Source: Chloroflexota bacterium
Lineage (GTDB): Bacteria; Chloroflexota; UBA11872; UBA12225
Assembly: GCA_016199265.1 (NCBI GenBank)
Contig: JACQGX010000330.1
Coordinates: 1-38,142, forward strand
Direction of reading: 5' to 3'
Length of the DNA: 38,142 bases
Positions within the stretch are counted from its first letter, which is position 1. Each line of letters opens with the position of its first letter. Positions 1 to 7,715 of this stretch are shown here, one piece after another. The notes below the pieces were generated by a model. The model saw only the letters and a list, made by a program, of their open reading frames with translations. It had not been told where the DNA came from and did no database searches. The translations under genes were made by a program, and so were the position numbers.

Positions 1-1692
1 CAGCAGCAGGCGCGAGACGGGCGCATCGGGCGGGAGACCTTCTTCGACGAGCAGTTGTGGCGAACCGCCGATGTAGTAGTAACCCGGCGGGTCGCCGCCG
101 AAGAGGGTGAAGCGGCGCGTCGCTGCCTCGAGCGATACGAGCCAGCGGCCGGCCACCGGCTCGAGCGGCATCTCGTTGCCCAGCTTGTCGACGAGCTGGG
201 CCGACGTTCCCAGCCTCGGGAGGGAAACGCGGGCGGCGCCGGCGCCGCTCCACAGCACGCCGGTGCGGCGCGCGCCCGTCTGGAAGGCAACGTGGTGGAT
301 CCGCCACTGATAGCGCGGCGCATATCGGCGATACCCCGCGGGATCGGGCCGGTCGACGGTCACGAATTCGACGCGCTCGGCGCCGGAGCAGTAGCGCGTC
401 GCCACCTGATAGGCTCGGTACGCAGGACGGATGCGCGCCGGGTCGTCGCTGGCGGGGTCTTCGTGGTAGCGCACCAGCCCCCACAGCTCGTCGGGAACGG
501 GCGGCGGATCGTCCTGCATCGCCTGCCAGAAGAGCGTTTCGTACCCGGCGGCGATTCCCAGGGCGTACGCCTGGATCACAAAGCTCGCCTGCTCGTCGAG
601 CGCAATGCGGAATCCGTCGCGGCGCGCGACCGGGTCCCATCCCTCGACCGCCGGATCGTCGTACGGCATGGCGTTCATCTCGGTGACCCAGACCGGTTTC
701 TGGAGCCCGAACTGCGCCAGGCGCTCGTCGACGCCGATGCGGTCGCTTGCCTCGGCGGCCCAGGGGACGCCACCGCGCTTCCGATCGTAGATGTCGTGGG
801 GGTTGCGGTAAAGGTTGAGGCCGACGACGTCGAAGAAGTAGACGTTCGCAGCGGCTTCCGGATCGCGGCTGGCAACGCGCAGAAACCTGGTCAGCCATTC
901 CTTGTCGCGGTGGTAGCTGTACGGCGAGAGAACGATCCGCGCGTTGGGGTTGACAGAACGCGCGGCGATCCAGGCCAGCTTCACGAGGCGGTAGTACTGC
1001 TCGAGCGTCCCCGCCCAGGTGCTGTACATCGCGTTGGGACCCGTCGCTGGGATCTCGACTTCGTTCCAGATGGCCCAGGTGTCGATGCGGCCGGCATAGT
1101 GATAGGCGAGGCTTCGTACAGACCGCGCCCACGTGTTCTCGGGATCGTCGACCGGCAGATCGAGCCCTTTGGGCACCGAGCGCACGCCGTGCGCCGGATC
1201 GGTCTGGGCCCATTCGGGTGTACCCCGGAGCACCGCCATCACCTGGTAGCCGTGGCGCAGCGTCTGGCGGAGCGTGTCGTAGTCGACGTAGAAGTCGTTG
1301 AAGTCGTCGGGGCCACTCCGAAACACCTCGCCCCAATCGACGACCCAGCGCGTCCAGCGGGCGCCGAGCTGATGGGCGAAGCTCGCGGCAAGGAACCCTT
1401 CGTTAACACCGAAGTGGGTGTCGCCCGGCGGGATCACCGGCGGTGGCTCGGGCGTCGCCGTTGGTTCAGGGGCCGGCTCCGGCGTGGCGGCCGGCAGCAC
1501 CGGCGACGGCGTGTGGGCGCTGGGTGCGGCCGCCGCCGGCGGCCAGTCAAGCGCGCAGCCGGCGGCCAAGGCCGAGGCGGCGGCACTGCCCGCGGCCAGC
1601 ACCGCGCGGCGGCGCAACGGCGCGGAAGGCGAACGGCGTGTCGAGGAGCGTGTCGTGGAGGCGGGCGCGGCTGATGGTCCAAACACAGACAT
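1..1692 (-). CDS. Secreted clan GH-A-like glycoside hydrolase, 3' end off window
   Basis: The frame is open from an ATG at 1692 to the left edge (564 codons), so the C-terminus is missing. Residues 26-46 form an export signal with clustered arginines (LRRRAVLA), an alanine-rich core and a lipobox-like LAAGC, so Tat export with lipidation at Cys46 is likely. A Pro/Thr/Ala-rich linker follows to about residue 90. The rest reads like a TIM-barrel hydrolase of clan GH-A: TWAIWNEVEIP puts the acid/base Glu at about 211 after the typical Asn, and PVWVTEMNAMP puts the nucleophile Glu at about 338. It probably cleaves a polysaccharide or glycoside outside the cell; the substrate cannot be told. A long open frame on the opposite strand here is its shadow. 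The clan assignment is from motifs only. Confidence 0.8.
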   Translation of the reverse strand, partial: MSVFGPSAAPASTTRSSTRRSPSAPLRRRAVLAAGSAAASALAAGCALDWPPAAAAPSAHTPSPVLPAATPEPAPEPTATPEPPPVIPPGDTHFGVNEGFLAASFAHQLGARWTRWVVDWGEVFRSGPDDFNDFYVDYDTLRQTLRHGYQVMAVLRGTPEWAQTDPAHGVRSVPKGLDLPVDDPENTWARSVRSLAYHYAGRIDTWAIWNEVEIPATGPNAMYSTWAGTLEQYYRLVKLAWIAARSVNPNARIVLSPYSYHRDKEWLTRFLRVASRDPEAAANVYFFDVVGLNLYRNPHDIYDRKRGGVPWAAEASDRIGVDERLAQFGLQKPVWVTEMNAMPYDDPAVEGWDPVARRDGFRIALDEQASFVIQAYALGIAAGYETLFWQAMQDDPPPVPDELWGLVRYHEDPASDDPARIRPAYRAYQVATRYCSGAERVEFVTVDRPDPAGYRRYAPRYQWRIHHVAFQTGARRTGVLWSGAGAARVSLPRLGTSAQLVDKLGNEMPLEPVAGRWLVSLEAATRRFTLFGGDPPGYYYIGGSPQLLVEEGLPPDAPVSRLLL

Positions 1693-1751
1693 CTTGACAG
1701 AACGCACCAGACGCATCTAAGGCACCGGTTGCACCAACCAAACGCACAACC

Positions 1752-1805
1752 GCGTCGCCCCCGCTTGCGCTGGTGCGGGCGGAAACCAGCGGGCGGGGGC
1801 GACGC
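1752..1805 (-). terminator. Long hairpin between two minus-strand genes
   Basis: A perfect 13-bp stem (GCGTCGCCCCCGC at 1752-1764 with its complement at 1793-1805) encloses a second 6-bp stem (GCTGGT 1769-1774 / ACCAGC 1785-1790). It lies in the 144-bp gap after the stop of the gene at 1837-2448 and before the hydrolase start. There is no U tract, so the terminator role is inferred from position and stem strength. Confidence 0.5.
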
Positions 1806-1836
1806 GCCAGGAATTGGAGAGGAGGACCTGCCAAGC

Positions 1837-2448
1837 TTATGGTGTCGCCGCCTCCTGAGCGACACCGTGTACCGCCGGCGAATCCACGCCGGTGGCCGTG
1901 TTGGTGCCCCAGACGAACGACGAAGGACGAGCGCTCGATCGCCCGTCGACGTTCGCCGTTCGAATTGCGTCTGGTTCCGGCCGGTACGGCCTCAAGCGGC
2001 ACCGGCCGCCGGCGTTCGCCGCGACGTCGCAGTAGCCGAGGGCGACGCATCGCGGCTGCCAGAGGGTCGCCGTGGCCGGCAGCGCGGCGACGACCTCCTT
2101 GCGCATGAGTACGTGCAGGCGGCGCTGCTCGCGGCCGGCCAAAAGGCACAGGTGCTCGCCCATCGATGCCAGCAGCTCGCGCCAGCCCAACGCGAGGGCG
2201 ACCGCGGCGCGCGGCGTCGTGCCGCCGGCTGCCATCTCAAGCAGCGTGCCGCGGGAAACCGTTCCGGCAGGAGACTGACCGTCGCCGAACCCATCCAGAC
2301 CGTCGGGCCCCTCGACCGCATAGGCGAACCGATCCGCCCCAGCGACTTCGAAGCCGAAACGAGCGTCGTCGCCGGTACCGACCACGTCGACCAACCGGAC
2401 GCGAGGCTCGCGTCGCTGCCACTCCGCACGCACTACTGCTTGCACCAC
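1837..2448 (-). CDS. Unrecognised protein, 203 aa
   Basis: I do not recognise the family. The frame starts at a GTG at 2448 and is bounded upstream by an in-frame TAG a few codons earlier, so it cannot be much longer. The N-terminal half has a plausible soluble fold pattern (VRLVDVVGTGDDARFGFEVA) with a run typical of a small alpha/beta domain, then a helical stretch around residues 80-120 (ALALGWRELLASMGEHLCLL) and four cysteines in the last 100 residues. No signal peptide or membrane segment is visible. It diverges from the XRE regulator at 2590 and shares a control region with four repeats; the first repeat lies about 10 bp upstream of this start, so the regulator probably controls it. The reading is supported by being longer and less arginine-rich than competing frames. 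Confidence 0.5.
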   Translation of the reverse strand: MVQAVVRAEWQRREPRVRLVDVVGTGDDARFGFEVAGADRFAYAVEGPDGLDGFGDGQSPAGTVSRGTLLEMAAGGTTPRAAVALALGWRELLASMGEHLCLLAGREQRRLHVLMRKEVVAALPATATLWQPRCVALGYCDVAANAGGRCRLRPYRPEPDAIRTANVDGRSSARPSSFVWGTNTATGVDSPAVHGVAQEAATP

Positions 2449-2458
2449 GGCACGTACC

Positions 2459-2588
2459 TGTCTGTTCTACGTATCAGCGGGACCGGCCTATGTCTAATCT
2501 GCGTTACGGCCGGTCGGGGCATTAACCTGTCTGATGTAGCTTACAGCCGCGTGGCACGTCGCGTCAAGCTGTCTGATACATTTAACGC
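2459..2588. promoter_or_regulatory. Four direct repeats in a divergent control region
   Basis: Four related 19-bp elements on the same strand begin with TGTCT at 2459, 2491, 2528 and 2570; the clearest is TGTCTGATGTAGCTTACAG at 2528. Start-to-start spacings are 32, 37 and 42 bp. The block fills the gap between the divergent genes at 2448 (minus) and 2590 (plus) and is visibly richer in A+T than its flanks. Copies 1 and 4 lie almost against the two start codons, which fits an operator bound by the adjacent HTH regulator. Copy 3 is an imperfect palindrome (CTGT...ACAG). The binding role is inference. Confidence 0.6.
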
Positions 2589-2589
2589 C

Positions 2590-3069
2590 ATGGTCAGCGA
2601 GGTGCGCGGCGTCGACGTGGCGTGGGCGGGGAAGCAGTTGCGGGCGGTGCGTGAGGCGCGCGGCGTGAGCCAGGCGGCGCTGGCGCGCCTGGTCGGGACG
2701 CCACGCACGTATCTCATCGCGCTCGAGCAAGGGAAACACGAGCCGACGCTGGCGCTGCTCGGCCGGATCGCGGCCGCGCTGGGGCTTCCGCTGCGCGAAT
2801 TGCTCTGGCAGCTCGCCGGCGAACCGTACGCCGATCCCCGCGCACCGCTTTCCGCCCGGGTGCGCCTACGGCGCGAGCGCTTAGGACTTCGGCCGGCGGA
2901 TCTCGCCGCGCGCGCCGGCACGACGCGCGCCACCATCTCGCAGATCGAGCGCGGCACCAACGCGAACCCCGGACTGGGACTGCTCGTACGCCTGGCCGCG
3001 GCGCTCCACTGCTGCCCGAGCGAGCTGGCGCCGCCCGAACCGGCCGCGCCGGCCGGGCGCGACGGGTGA
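2590..3069 (+). CDS. XRE-family regulator with two tandem HTH domains
   Basis: A 159-residue DNA-binding protein built of two Cro/CI-type helix-turn-helix domains. The first spans about residues 14-75 (KQLRAVREARGVSQAALARL ... YLIALEQGKHEP) and the second about 88-147 (LRRERLGLRPADLAARAG ... TISQIERGTNANP). Both keep the usual pattern of a recognition helix followed by E(Q/R)G and a Pro. The reading frame stays open far upstream, but the ATG at 2590 is the only start that leaves the two domains with a normal N-terminus; upstream codons lie over the repeated operator. No Shine-Dalgarno sequence precedes it, and the fourth operator repeat ends one base before the ATG, so leaderless translation and autoregulation are likely. 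It is the first gene of the plus-strand group with the DnaA_N-like protein and the recombinase. Confidence 0.85.
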   Translation: MVSEVRGVDVAWAGKQLRAVREARGVSQAALARLVGTPRTYLIALEQGKHEPTLALLGRIAAALGLPLRELLWQLAGEPYADPRAPLSARVRLRRERLGLRPADLAARAGTTRATISQIERGTNANPGLGLLVRLAAALHCCPSELAPPEPAAPAGRDG

Positions 3070-3088
3070 ACGCGATCCGCCGCGCCCA

Positions 3089-3133
3089 CGTGGCTGCGGC
3101 GCCGCAGCCACGCCGCAGCCACGCCGCAGCCAC
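3089..3133. repeat. 24-bp perfect palindrome merging into three 11-bp tandem repeats
   Basis: CGTGGCTGCGGC at 3089-3100 is followed directly by its exact complement (3101-3112). The right arm is also the first of three tandem copies of GCCGCAGCCAC (3101-3111, 3112-3122, 3123-3133). It sits 20 bp after the XRE gene stop, so it may act as a terminator; the tandem copies in front of a replication-initiator-like gene also recall short iterons. Neither role is proven. Confidence 0.6.
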
Positions 3134-3451
3134 GCCGGCTCTCTGGCTGCCGGGCGACGCACCCGAGGTTCACTGCCGCAATTTCCGGCCGCGGTGGAAA
3201 CGCGCGGTCAGAACGCGGTACCAAAGGGGCCACACGCGCATTCCTCGACGAGTGCGGCGCGGCGTCCGGCGCACCTCGAACACGGGGCCGCAGGTACGCC
3301 TCGCGCCGGCACCAGGCGGCGGCATGCGACGTGCCAAGCACACGCGCGCAGGGAGGGAACCGTTCGCAGGCTCGTGCGACCAGGAGCGCCGGCGCAACCG
3401 GGACGACGACCACCGGGTAGCGACGCACCGCCCCAGCGGCCGCGCTCAGCC
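3134..3451. other. No convincing gene
   Basis: This stretch between the repeat block and the chosen GTG start of the next gene has open frames on both strands, but all translate into arginine/proline-rich sequence without recognisable domains. The frame of the downstream gene is open through it from 3194, so an N-terminal extension of that protein cannot be excluded; the translated extension looks like non-coding sequence. Confidence 0.4.
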
Positions 3452-4663
3452 GTGCCCACGACGGGATCCAAGGCACTGCCGATTTCGGCGGCGGTGACGG
3501 CGGCGACAACGGCCGCGGCGACGGCCGATCCGCGCTACCGGTTCCTCGCGCGCTTCGGCGCGACGATCCTCTCGGGCGGAATCGCCGCCATCCCGATGGC
3601 GCTCTATCACTACCAGGCCGCACTGGAGCTGGCCCCGCAGGAGGTCTGGTTCGTGGGGTACATCCTGGCGCACCGTTGGACCGATGCGCTGCCGTACCCG
3701 AGCCTGCGGCGCATGAGCCGCCGCACCGGCGTGAGCACGCAGATGCTCCATCGCTACAAACAGTCGTTGATCGAAAAGGGCTACCTCACGACGATCCCAC
3801 GCCACCGGCCGAGCGGCGGGCGCACGTCGAACTTCTACGATTTCACCGGTCTGTTCCAGCGTCTCGAACAGCTCCTGCTGCACGACCGGCGCGACGGTTC
3901 GTGGCAACCGACGATAGACGAGGAGGGCCATGGCGACCATGGAGACCATGGCGACGATGCGCCGGAGGAAGGTGCTGGCGGCGTTCTCGTCGATGCGCCG
4001 CGCCGCGCCGCGAAGCAAGCCGTGCCACCGAGTCAACGCGAACCGGCAGGTGCGCCGCTCTCTTGGGGTGACGTTGCCAATGAGGTCGGTCAACGCGCGT
4101 TGACCGGGGGGAGTCGCACGGGATTGTCTGGGCCCAAGCACCCACAGGCGACGGCGGCTGGCCACGTTAGGTTGTCTGCCCCGGTCGCAGCCGCGGCATT
4201 ACAGAACCAGAGACTCAGCGATCAGACACAACAACAGAGCGCTCCGCCGAGCCCAGATGGCGGGCCATCGCCTGGCCCCGAAAGAGGCGACCGGTTCTTT
4301 TCTTTACATAAGGGAGGTCCCCGAAGAGCCGTGCAAGCGCCATCTCCCAGCACAGACGGGCAGGCGAGCGCCGTGCCAGAGAGCGCCGGTCAGGCTCTCG
4401 CCGAACATCGTTGGGCCGCAGCGCTCGAGCGGCTGGCCGATCGCATCGCGGACGCACCGCTGCACTCGTGGATCGTCCCGCTCCGAGCGCTTCCGGCGGC
4501 GACCCCGACGCCGGTACAGGAGCGCGCCGACTTGCACGGCGAGGTGCCGCTCGTGCTGGCCTGCGCATCCAGCTTCCAGCGTGACCTCGTCGACCGCCGC
4601 TACCGCAAGCTCATCGAGGAGGTCATCGGCGCGCCGGTCGAGCTGGTGGTAGCTCCCGAGTAG
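3452..4663 (+). CDS. Winged-helix protein with C-terminal DnaA domain I-like module
   Basis: About 403 residues. Residues 25-135 hold a winged helix of the HTH_36/replication-initiator kind (PYPSLRRMSRRTGVSTQMLH followed by KQSLIEKGYLTTIP). A long, low-complexity and probably disordered middle (about 150-310, with a short DHGDHGDD run) leads to a C-terminal domain at about 325-403 (WAAALERLADRIADAPLHSW, IVPLRAL, then FQRDLVDRRYRKLIEEVIG) that closely follows the pattern of the DnaA N-terminal domain, which recruits DnaB helicase and other partners. There is no AAA+ ATPase part. The start is uncertain: GTG 3452 and GTG 3494 are in frame and neither has a clear ribosome site. Its neighbours, an XRE regulator and a tyrosine recombinase, suggest a replication or partner-loading role in an integrated element; this is inference. 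Confidence 0.75.
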   Translation: MPTTGSKALPISAAVTAATTAAATADPRYRFLARFGATILSGGIAAIPMALYHYQAALELAPQEVWFVGYILAHRWTDALPYPSLRRMSRRTGVSTQMLHRYKQSLIEKGYLTTIPRHRPSGGRTSNFYDFTGLFQRLEQLLLHDRRDGSWQPTIDEEGHGDHGDHGDDAPEEGAGGVLVDAPRRAAKQAVPPSQREPAGAPLSWGDVANEVGQRALTGGSRTGLSGPKHPQATAAGHVRLSAPVAAAALQNQRLSDQTQQQSAPPSPDGGPSPGPERGDRFFSLHKGGPRRAVQAPSPSTDGQASAVPESAGQALAEHRWAAALERLADRIADAPLHSWIVPLRALPAATPTPVQERADLHGEVPLVLACASSFQRDLVDRRYRKLIEEVIGAPVELVVAPE

Positions 4664-4771
4664 CGCCGCCTCTCACGCTGAAGCCCTCCTTCCACCCGCA
4701 GCCTCGCCGGCCCCCGGAGCGTACAATCTGGCCATCATGAACGATAATGCGAATTAGCTTGCGTCTCACTT

Positions 4772-4799
4772 GGCGGGGGTGAGCCGGCTCATCCCCGCC
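4772..4799. promoter_or_regulatory. 28-bp inverted repeat just upstream of the recombinase
   Basis: GGCGGGGGTGAGCC (4772-4785) pairs with GGCTCATCCCCGCC (4786-4799) with one G-T mismatch. It ends 26 bp before the recombinase ATG. A short TACAAT hexamer at 4722-4727 could be a -10 box. The hairpin could be a terminator for the preceding gene, a translation control element, or a recombinase binding site; nothing in the sequence decides between them. Confidence 0.4.
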
Positions 4800-4825
4800 G
4801 CACGTTGGAAGTGTGGAAGCCCGCG

Positions 4826-5950
4826 ATGGCACTGATACCTCCCGAAGATGCTGTGATTCTCGATGGCGCAGCGGGCCCACGCGGCGCGCACGATGCGCCA
4901 CGCCGGTCGAATCCGGCAAGTGCAGCGCATCCGGCGCCGGCGGTTGGTGCCGCCGTCCGCACGTTCGTCGCCACGCTCACCGGCAAATCGCCGAAGACCG
5001 AGCGGACGTACACGACGGCGCTGGCGCGCTTCCAGGAGTTCTTGGAGGAGGAAGGACTGCCGGCCTCGGCGGTGCCGACCGACGCGCTGCCGGCGACGAT
5101 TCTCGAGCGCTTCTACGCCTGGCTGGTGCAGAGCTACGGCCGCGACCGGCGGGCCACCGTCGCCACGTACCTCGCCGGCGCGCGCGCCTTCGTCGCCTTT
5201 CTCGACCGGCGCGGCCTGCTCGCGCCCGAGACGACGTCGGAACAGATGCGCGGGCACCTGCGCGAGGTGATCGGTAAGGCGCCGTACAAAACGCCCCGCG
5301 TCGACCGGGCGCTGCCGCTGATCGTCGTCGAGGCCGACCGCTCGCCGTTGCCGGCGCCGGGCCCCAAGCACGAGCGCGCGCGGCTCGAGGTGCTGCGCGA
5401 TCGGGCGGTCCTGCACACGCTGTTCAGCACGGGGATGCGCCGCGAAGAGGCGGCGCGCCTCAACCGCGAGGATCTCGACGACGGCTGGTCGGCGCAGGCG
5501 CTGATCACCGGTAAGGGCGACAAAGAGCGTGTCGCGTTTTTCTCCGACGAGGCGCTGACGAGCGTCCGCGCCTACCTCCAAGCGCGAGCGGATCGGTACG
5601 CCCCGCTGTTTCTGCGGCACGATCGTAAACGCGGTCGCGCGCGGGGCAGCGGCGAAAACCTGCGCCTATCGCCGCTCGGCATCTGGCGCGTCGTCAAGCG
5701 GTACGCGGCGCTGGCGGGCGTCGAGGCCTCGCCGCACGATTTCCGTCACGCCAAAGCCTCGACGCTGCTCAACCGCGGCGCCAAGCTATCGGAGGTGCAG
5801 GATATCCTCGGCCACGCCTCCCCCGAGACGACCAAAAAGATCTACGCCCACTACGAAACCGCGCACCTGCGGGACGTCTTTGATAGGTACAGCGCCAGCG
5901 TCACCGAGCTGGCGTCCGAGGTGCGCCGGCGGTTCCCCCCTCACCCCTAG
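4826..5950 (+). CDS. Tyrosine recombinase (phage integrase / XerC-D family)
   Basis: A 374-residue site-specific recombinase. The N-terminal SAM-like core-binding domain (about 45-150: SPKTERTYTTALARFQEFLE) is followed by the catalytic domain with the complete active site: Arg205 (GMRREEA), Lys230 (ITGKGDKER), His304 and Arg307 (HDFR), His330 (LGHAS) and the nucleophile Tyr340 (KKIYAHY). The ATG at 4826 is chosen because GGAAG lies six bases before it; an in-frame TTG at 4805 is the alternative. Length and motif order are those of chromosomal Xer proteins and of integrases of integrative elements alike. An inserted stretch of about 30 residues separates the two domains (TPRVDRALPLIVVEADRSPL). 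The last codons run into a CCCTCTCCC-type palindrome, so the extreme C-terminus (RRFPPHP) is repeat-encoded. Its partners upstream suggest the integrase of an element, but a housekeeping Xer is possible. Confidence 0.92.
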   Translation: MALIPPEDAVILDGAAGPRGAHDAPRRSNPASAAHPAPAVGAAVRTFVATLTGKSPKTERTYTTALARFQEFLEEEGLPASAVPTDALPATILERFYAWLVQSYGRDRRATVATYLAGARAFVAFLDRRGLLAPETTSEQMRGHLREVIGKAPYKTPRVDRALPLIVVEADRSPLPAPGPKHERARLEVLRDRAVLHTLFSTGMRREEAARLNREDLDDGWSAQALITGKGDKERVAFFSDEALTSVRAYLQARADRYAPLFLRHDRKRGRARGSGENLRLSPLGIWRVVKRYAALAGVEASPHDFRHAKASTLLNRGAKLSEVQDILGHASPETTKKIYAHYETAHLRDVFDRYSASVTELASEVRRRFPPHP

Positions 5951-6035
5951 CCCCTCTCCCACCGGGGGAGAGGGAACGGCGGATTCCCCCTCTCCCCGAC
6001 GTGGGAGAGGGGGCCGGGGGGTGAGGGGGCCACGA
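5937..6035. repeat. CCCTCTCCC-type palindromic repeat, two units
   Basis: Two hairpin units: CCCTCTCCC...GGGAGAGGG-like arms at 5952-5974 and CCCCCTCTCCCC...GGGAGAGGGGG at 5986-6013, flanked by inverted CCCCTCACCCC / GGGGGTGAGGGG. Related units occur at about 16191, 17801 and 32212. It starts inside the 3' end of the recombinase gene. It may serve as a terminator, but its dispersal points to a REP-like repeat family. Confidence 0.75.
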
Positions 6036-6098
6036 GCGGCGCACACAGATGACGCGCACCCTCTCGGTGCCGGCCGCTTGGCACCTTGTGCTACGCTT

Positions 6099-6148
6099 CA
6101 CTTTGGAAAGTGGGCCGCGCCGCCTGGTCCCCCGCAGCGCCGCTGCGG
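6099..6148. promoter_or_regulatory. Operator-like palindrome and small hairpin before the ATP-grasp gene
   Basis: CACTTTGGAAAGTG at 6099-6112 is a 6-bp inverted repeat with a 2-bp centre, of operator type. CCGCAGCG at 6132-6139 pairs perfectly with 6141-6148. Both lie in the leader region before the ATG at 6175. A control role is inferred from position only. Confidence 0.3.
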
Positions 6149-6174
6149 CAGGCGGCACGGCTCTTGTCATGTGA

Positions 6175-7707
6175 ATGGGTATCGCAACAGCAACGGCTAC
6201 TCGAACGCCGGCGGCCGGCCCCACGGCGTCCCCGGCGCAGTCGATTGGACTCGATCCGATCGCGCGCGCGCGCTTCATCAACGAGCACCTGCCGGAGGAG
6301 ACGCTCTACAGCGACGCAAAGCGCGCGGTCCAGGAGGGCTCGCGCGCCTCGTGGCGGCTCTCGCCGCAGCCATTCTGGCTCGACGAGGGTACGGTCGCCT
6401 TTCTCGAGCAACTGGGCCAGGACCTCTTCGCGTTTTACCGCGCGCTGAATTCGCTCTACTTTGCGTCGGTGCGCGGCACGCAGCCGGGGTGGATCGCCGA
6501 GTACTTCGACCTCGGCCGTCCGGACCAGCTTATCGACTACGGCCGCTTGAACCGCACGCGCAGCCACCTGCCGCGCGTCATCCGGCCCGACCTCTTCCTC
6601 ACCGAGCACGGTTTCGTCGCGACCGAACTCGACTCGGTTCCGGGCGGCATCGGGTTCGGCGGCAGCCTGGCCGAGCCGTACGCCGCGCTCGGGTTTGACC
6701 TCGTCGGCGGCGCCACCGGTATGGTGGATGGCTTCGCGGCGCTGCTCGAAAGCGCCGCCGGCGAACCCAAGCCCCCGGCGGCAATCGTCGTCTCCGAGGA
6801 ATCGGGCGACTACTGGGACGAGATGGCGTGGCTCGCCCGCACGCTCACGGCGCGCGGCCATCCGGTCCATGCGGTGCGGCCGCAAGACGTCCACTTTACC
6901 GAAGAAGCACTGCTCGTGCCGGAGGGCGGCTCGCCCGGGCCACGCGATCCGGCCAGCAGCGATCCGGCCACACCATTAGTGCCGGTGAAGGTGCTCTACC
7001 GCTTCTTTGAGCTGTACGACATCAAGAACGTCCCGAAATGGGAGTTGATGCTCTACGCGACGAAGAAACAACGGGTGGTGCTCACGCCGCCGGTGAAGAG
7101 CTTTCTCGAGGAGAAGCTGGGGTTCGCGTTGCTGCACCATCCCGTGCTGGCCGAGTTCTGGCGCCGCGAGCTCGGGCCGGAACGCCGCGAGCGGCTGCTG
7201 GGCGTCCTCCCGCCGACGTGGATTCTCGATCCCAGGGTGCTCCCGCCCCACGCCGTCGTGCCGGGGATCGAGCTCGCCCAGAAACCGGTGCAGTCGTGGG
7301 AGCAGCTCGTCGGGCTGACGCAGAAACAGCGCCGGCTGGTGTTGAAGCCGTCGGGATTCAGCGCCACCGCGTGGGGCAGCCGGGGCGTCAAGATCGGCCA
7401 CGATCTGCCGGAGGAAGAATGGGCGGCGGCGGTACACGAGGCGCTCGCCGACTTCCCGCGCGTCCGCTGGGTGCTGCAGCGATTCGAGGATGTCCGGCGG
7501 GCGACGGTGGAGTGGTTTGACTTCGGGACACACGAGATGCAGCGTATGCCCGGCCGGGCGCGCCTGACACCGTACTACTTCGTGTCCGGCGACGAGGTCC
7601 GCCTGGGTGGTGCCACAGCCACCGTCGTACCAATCGACAAGAAGTTGATCCACGGCATGGTCGACGCAGTGATTGTTCCGTGTGCCATCCGCGCTGACGC
7701 GCAGTGA
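6175..7707 (+). CDS. Circularly permuted ATP-grasp-like enzyme
   Basis: A 510-residue cytosolic protein with no signal peptide. I read it as a circularly permuted ATP-grasp enzyme, a family that makes amide or peptide bonds via acyl phosphates. Supporting segments are TELDSVPGGIGFGGS (about 145-160, like the E-x-N-x-P-G segment), LTPPVKSFLEEKLGFALL followed by HPVLAEFW (about 302-330, as in glutathionylspermidine-synthase-like proteins), and LVLKPSGFSATAWGSRGVKI (about 389-408, resembling the nucleotide-binding lysine and loop) followed by WVLQRFED. No substrate can be named. It is followed by the lysine 2,3-aminomutase gene after 108 bp with no terminator, so the two are probably co-transcribed and the ligase may act on beta-lysine or a product of it. 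The first 25 residues are low complexity; a start nearer IGLDPIARARF is possible. A pseudo-enzyme or unrelated fold cannot be ruled out. Confidence 0.6.
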   Translation: MGIATATATRTPAAGPTASPAQSIGLDPIARARFINEHLPEETLYSDAKRAVQEGSRASWRLSPQPFWLDEGTVAFLEQLGQDLFAFYRALNSLYFASVRGTQPGWIAEYFDLGRPDQLIDYGRLNRTRSHLPRVIRPDLFLTEHGFVATELDSVPGGIGFGGSLAEPYAALGFDLVGGATGMVDGFAALLESAAGEPKPPAAIVVSEESGDYWDEMAWLARTLTARGHPVHAVRPQDVHFTEEALLVPEGGSPGPRDPASSDPATPLVPVKVLYRFFELYDIKNVPKWELMLYATKKQRVVLTPPVKSFLEEKLGFALLHHPVLAEFWRRELGPERRERLLGVLPPTWILDPRVLPPHAVVPGIELAQKPVQSWEQLVGLTQKQRRLVLKPSGFSATAWGSRGVKIGHDLPEEEWAAAVHEALADFPRVRWVLQRFEDVRRATVEWFDFGTHEMQRMPGRARLTPYYFVSGDEVRLGGATATVVPIDKKLIHGMVDAVIVPCAIRADAQ

Positions 7708-7715
7708 AGAATGCA

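Noticed and set aside
55-1674. A 539-codon plus-strand open frame
   Set aside because: Arginine/valine-rich translation without domains; it is antisense to the glycoside hydrolase, whose frame has export signal and catalytic motifs.
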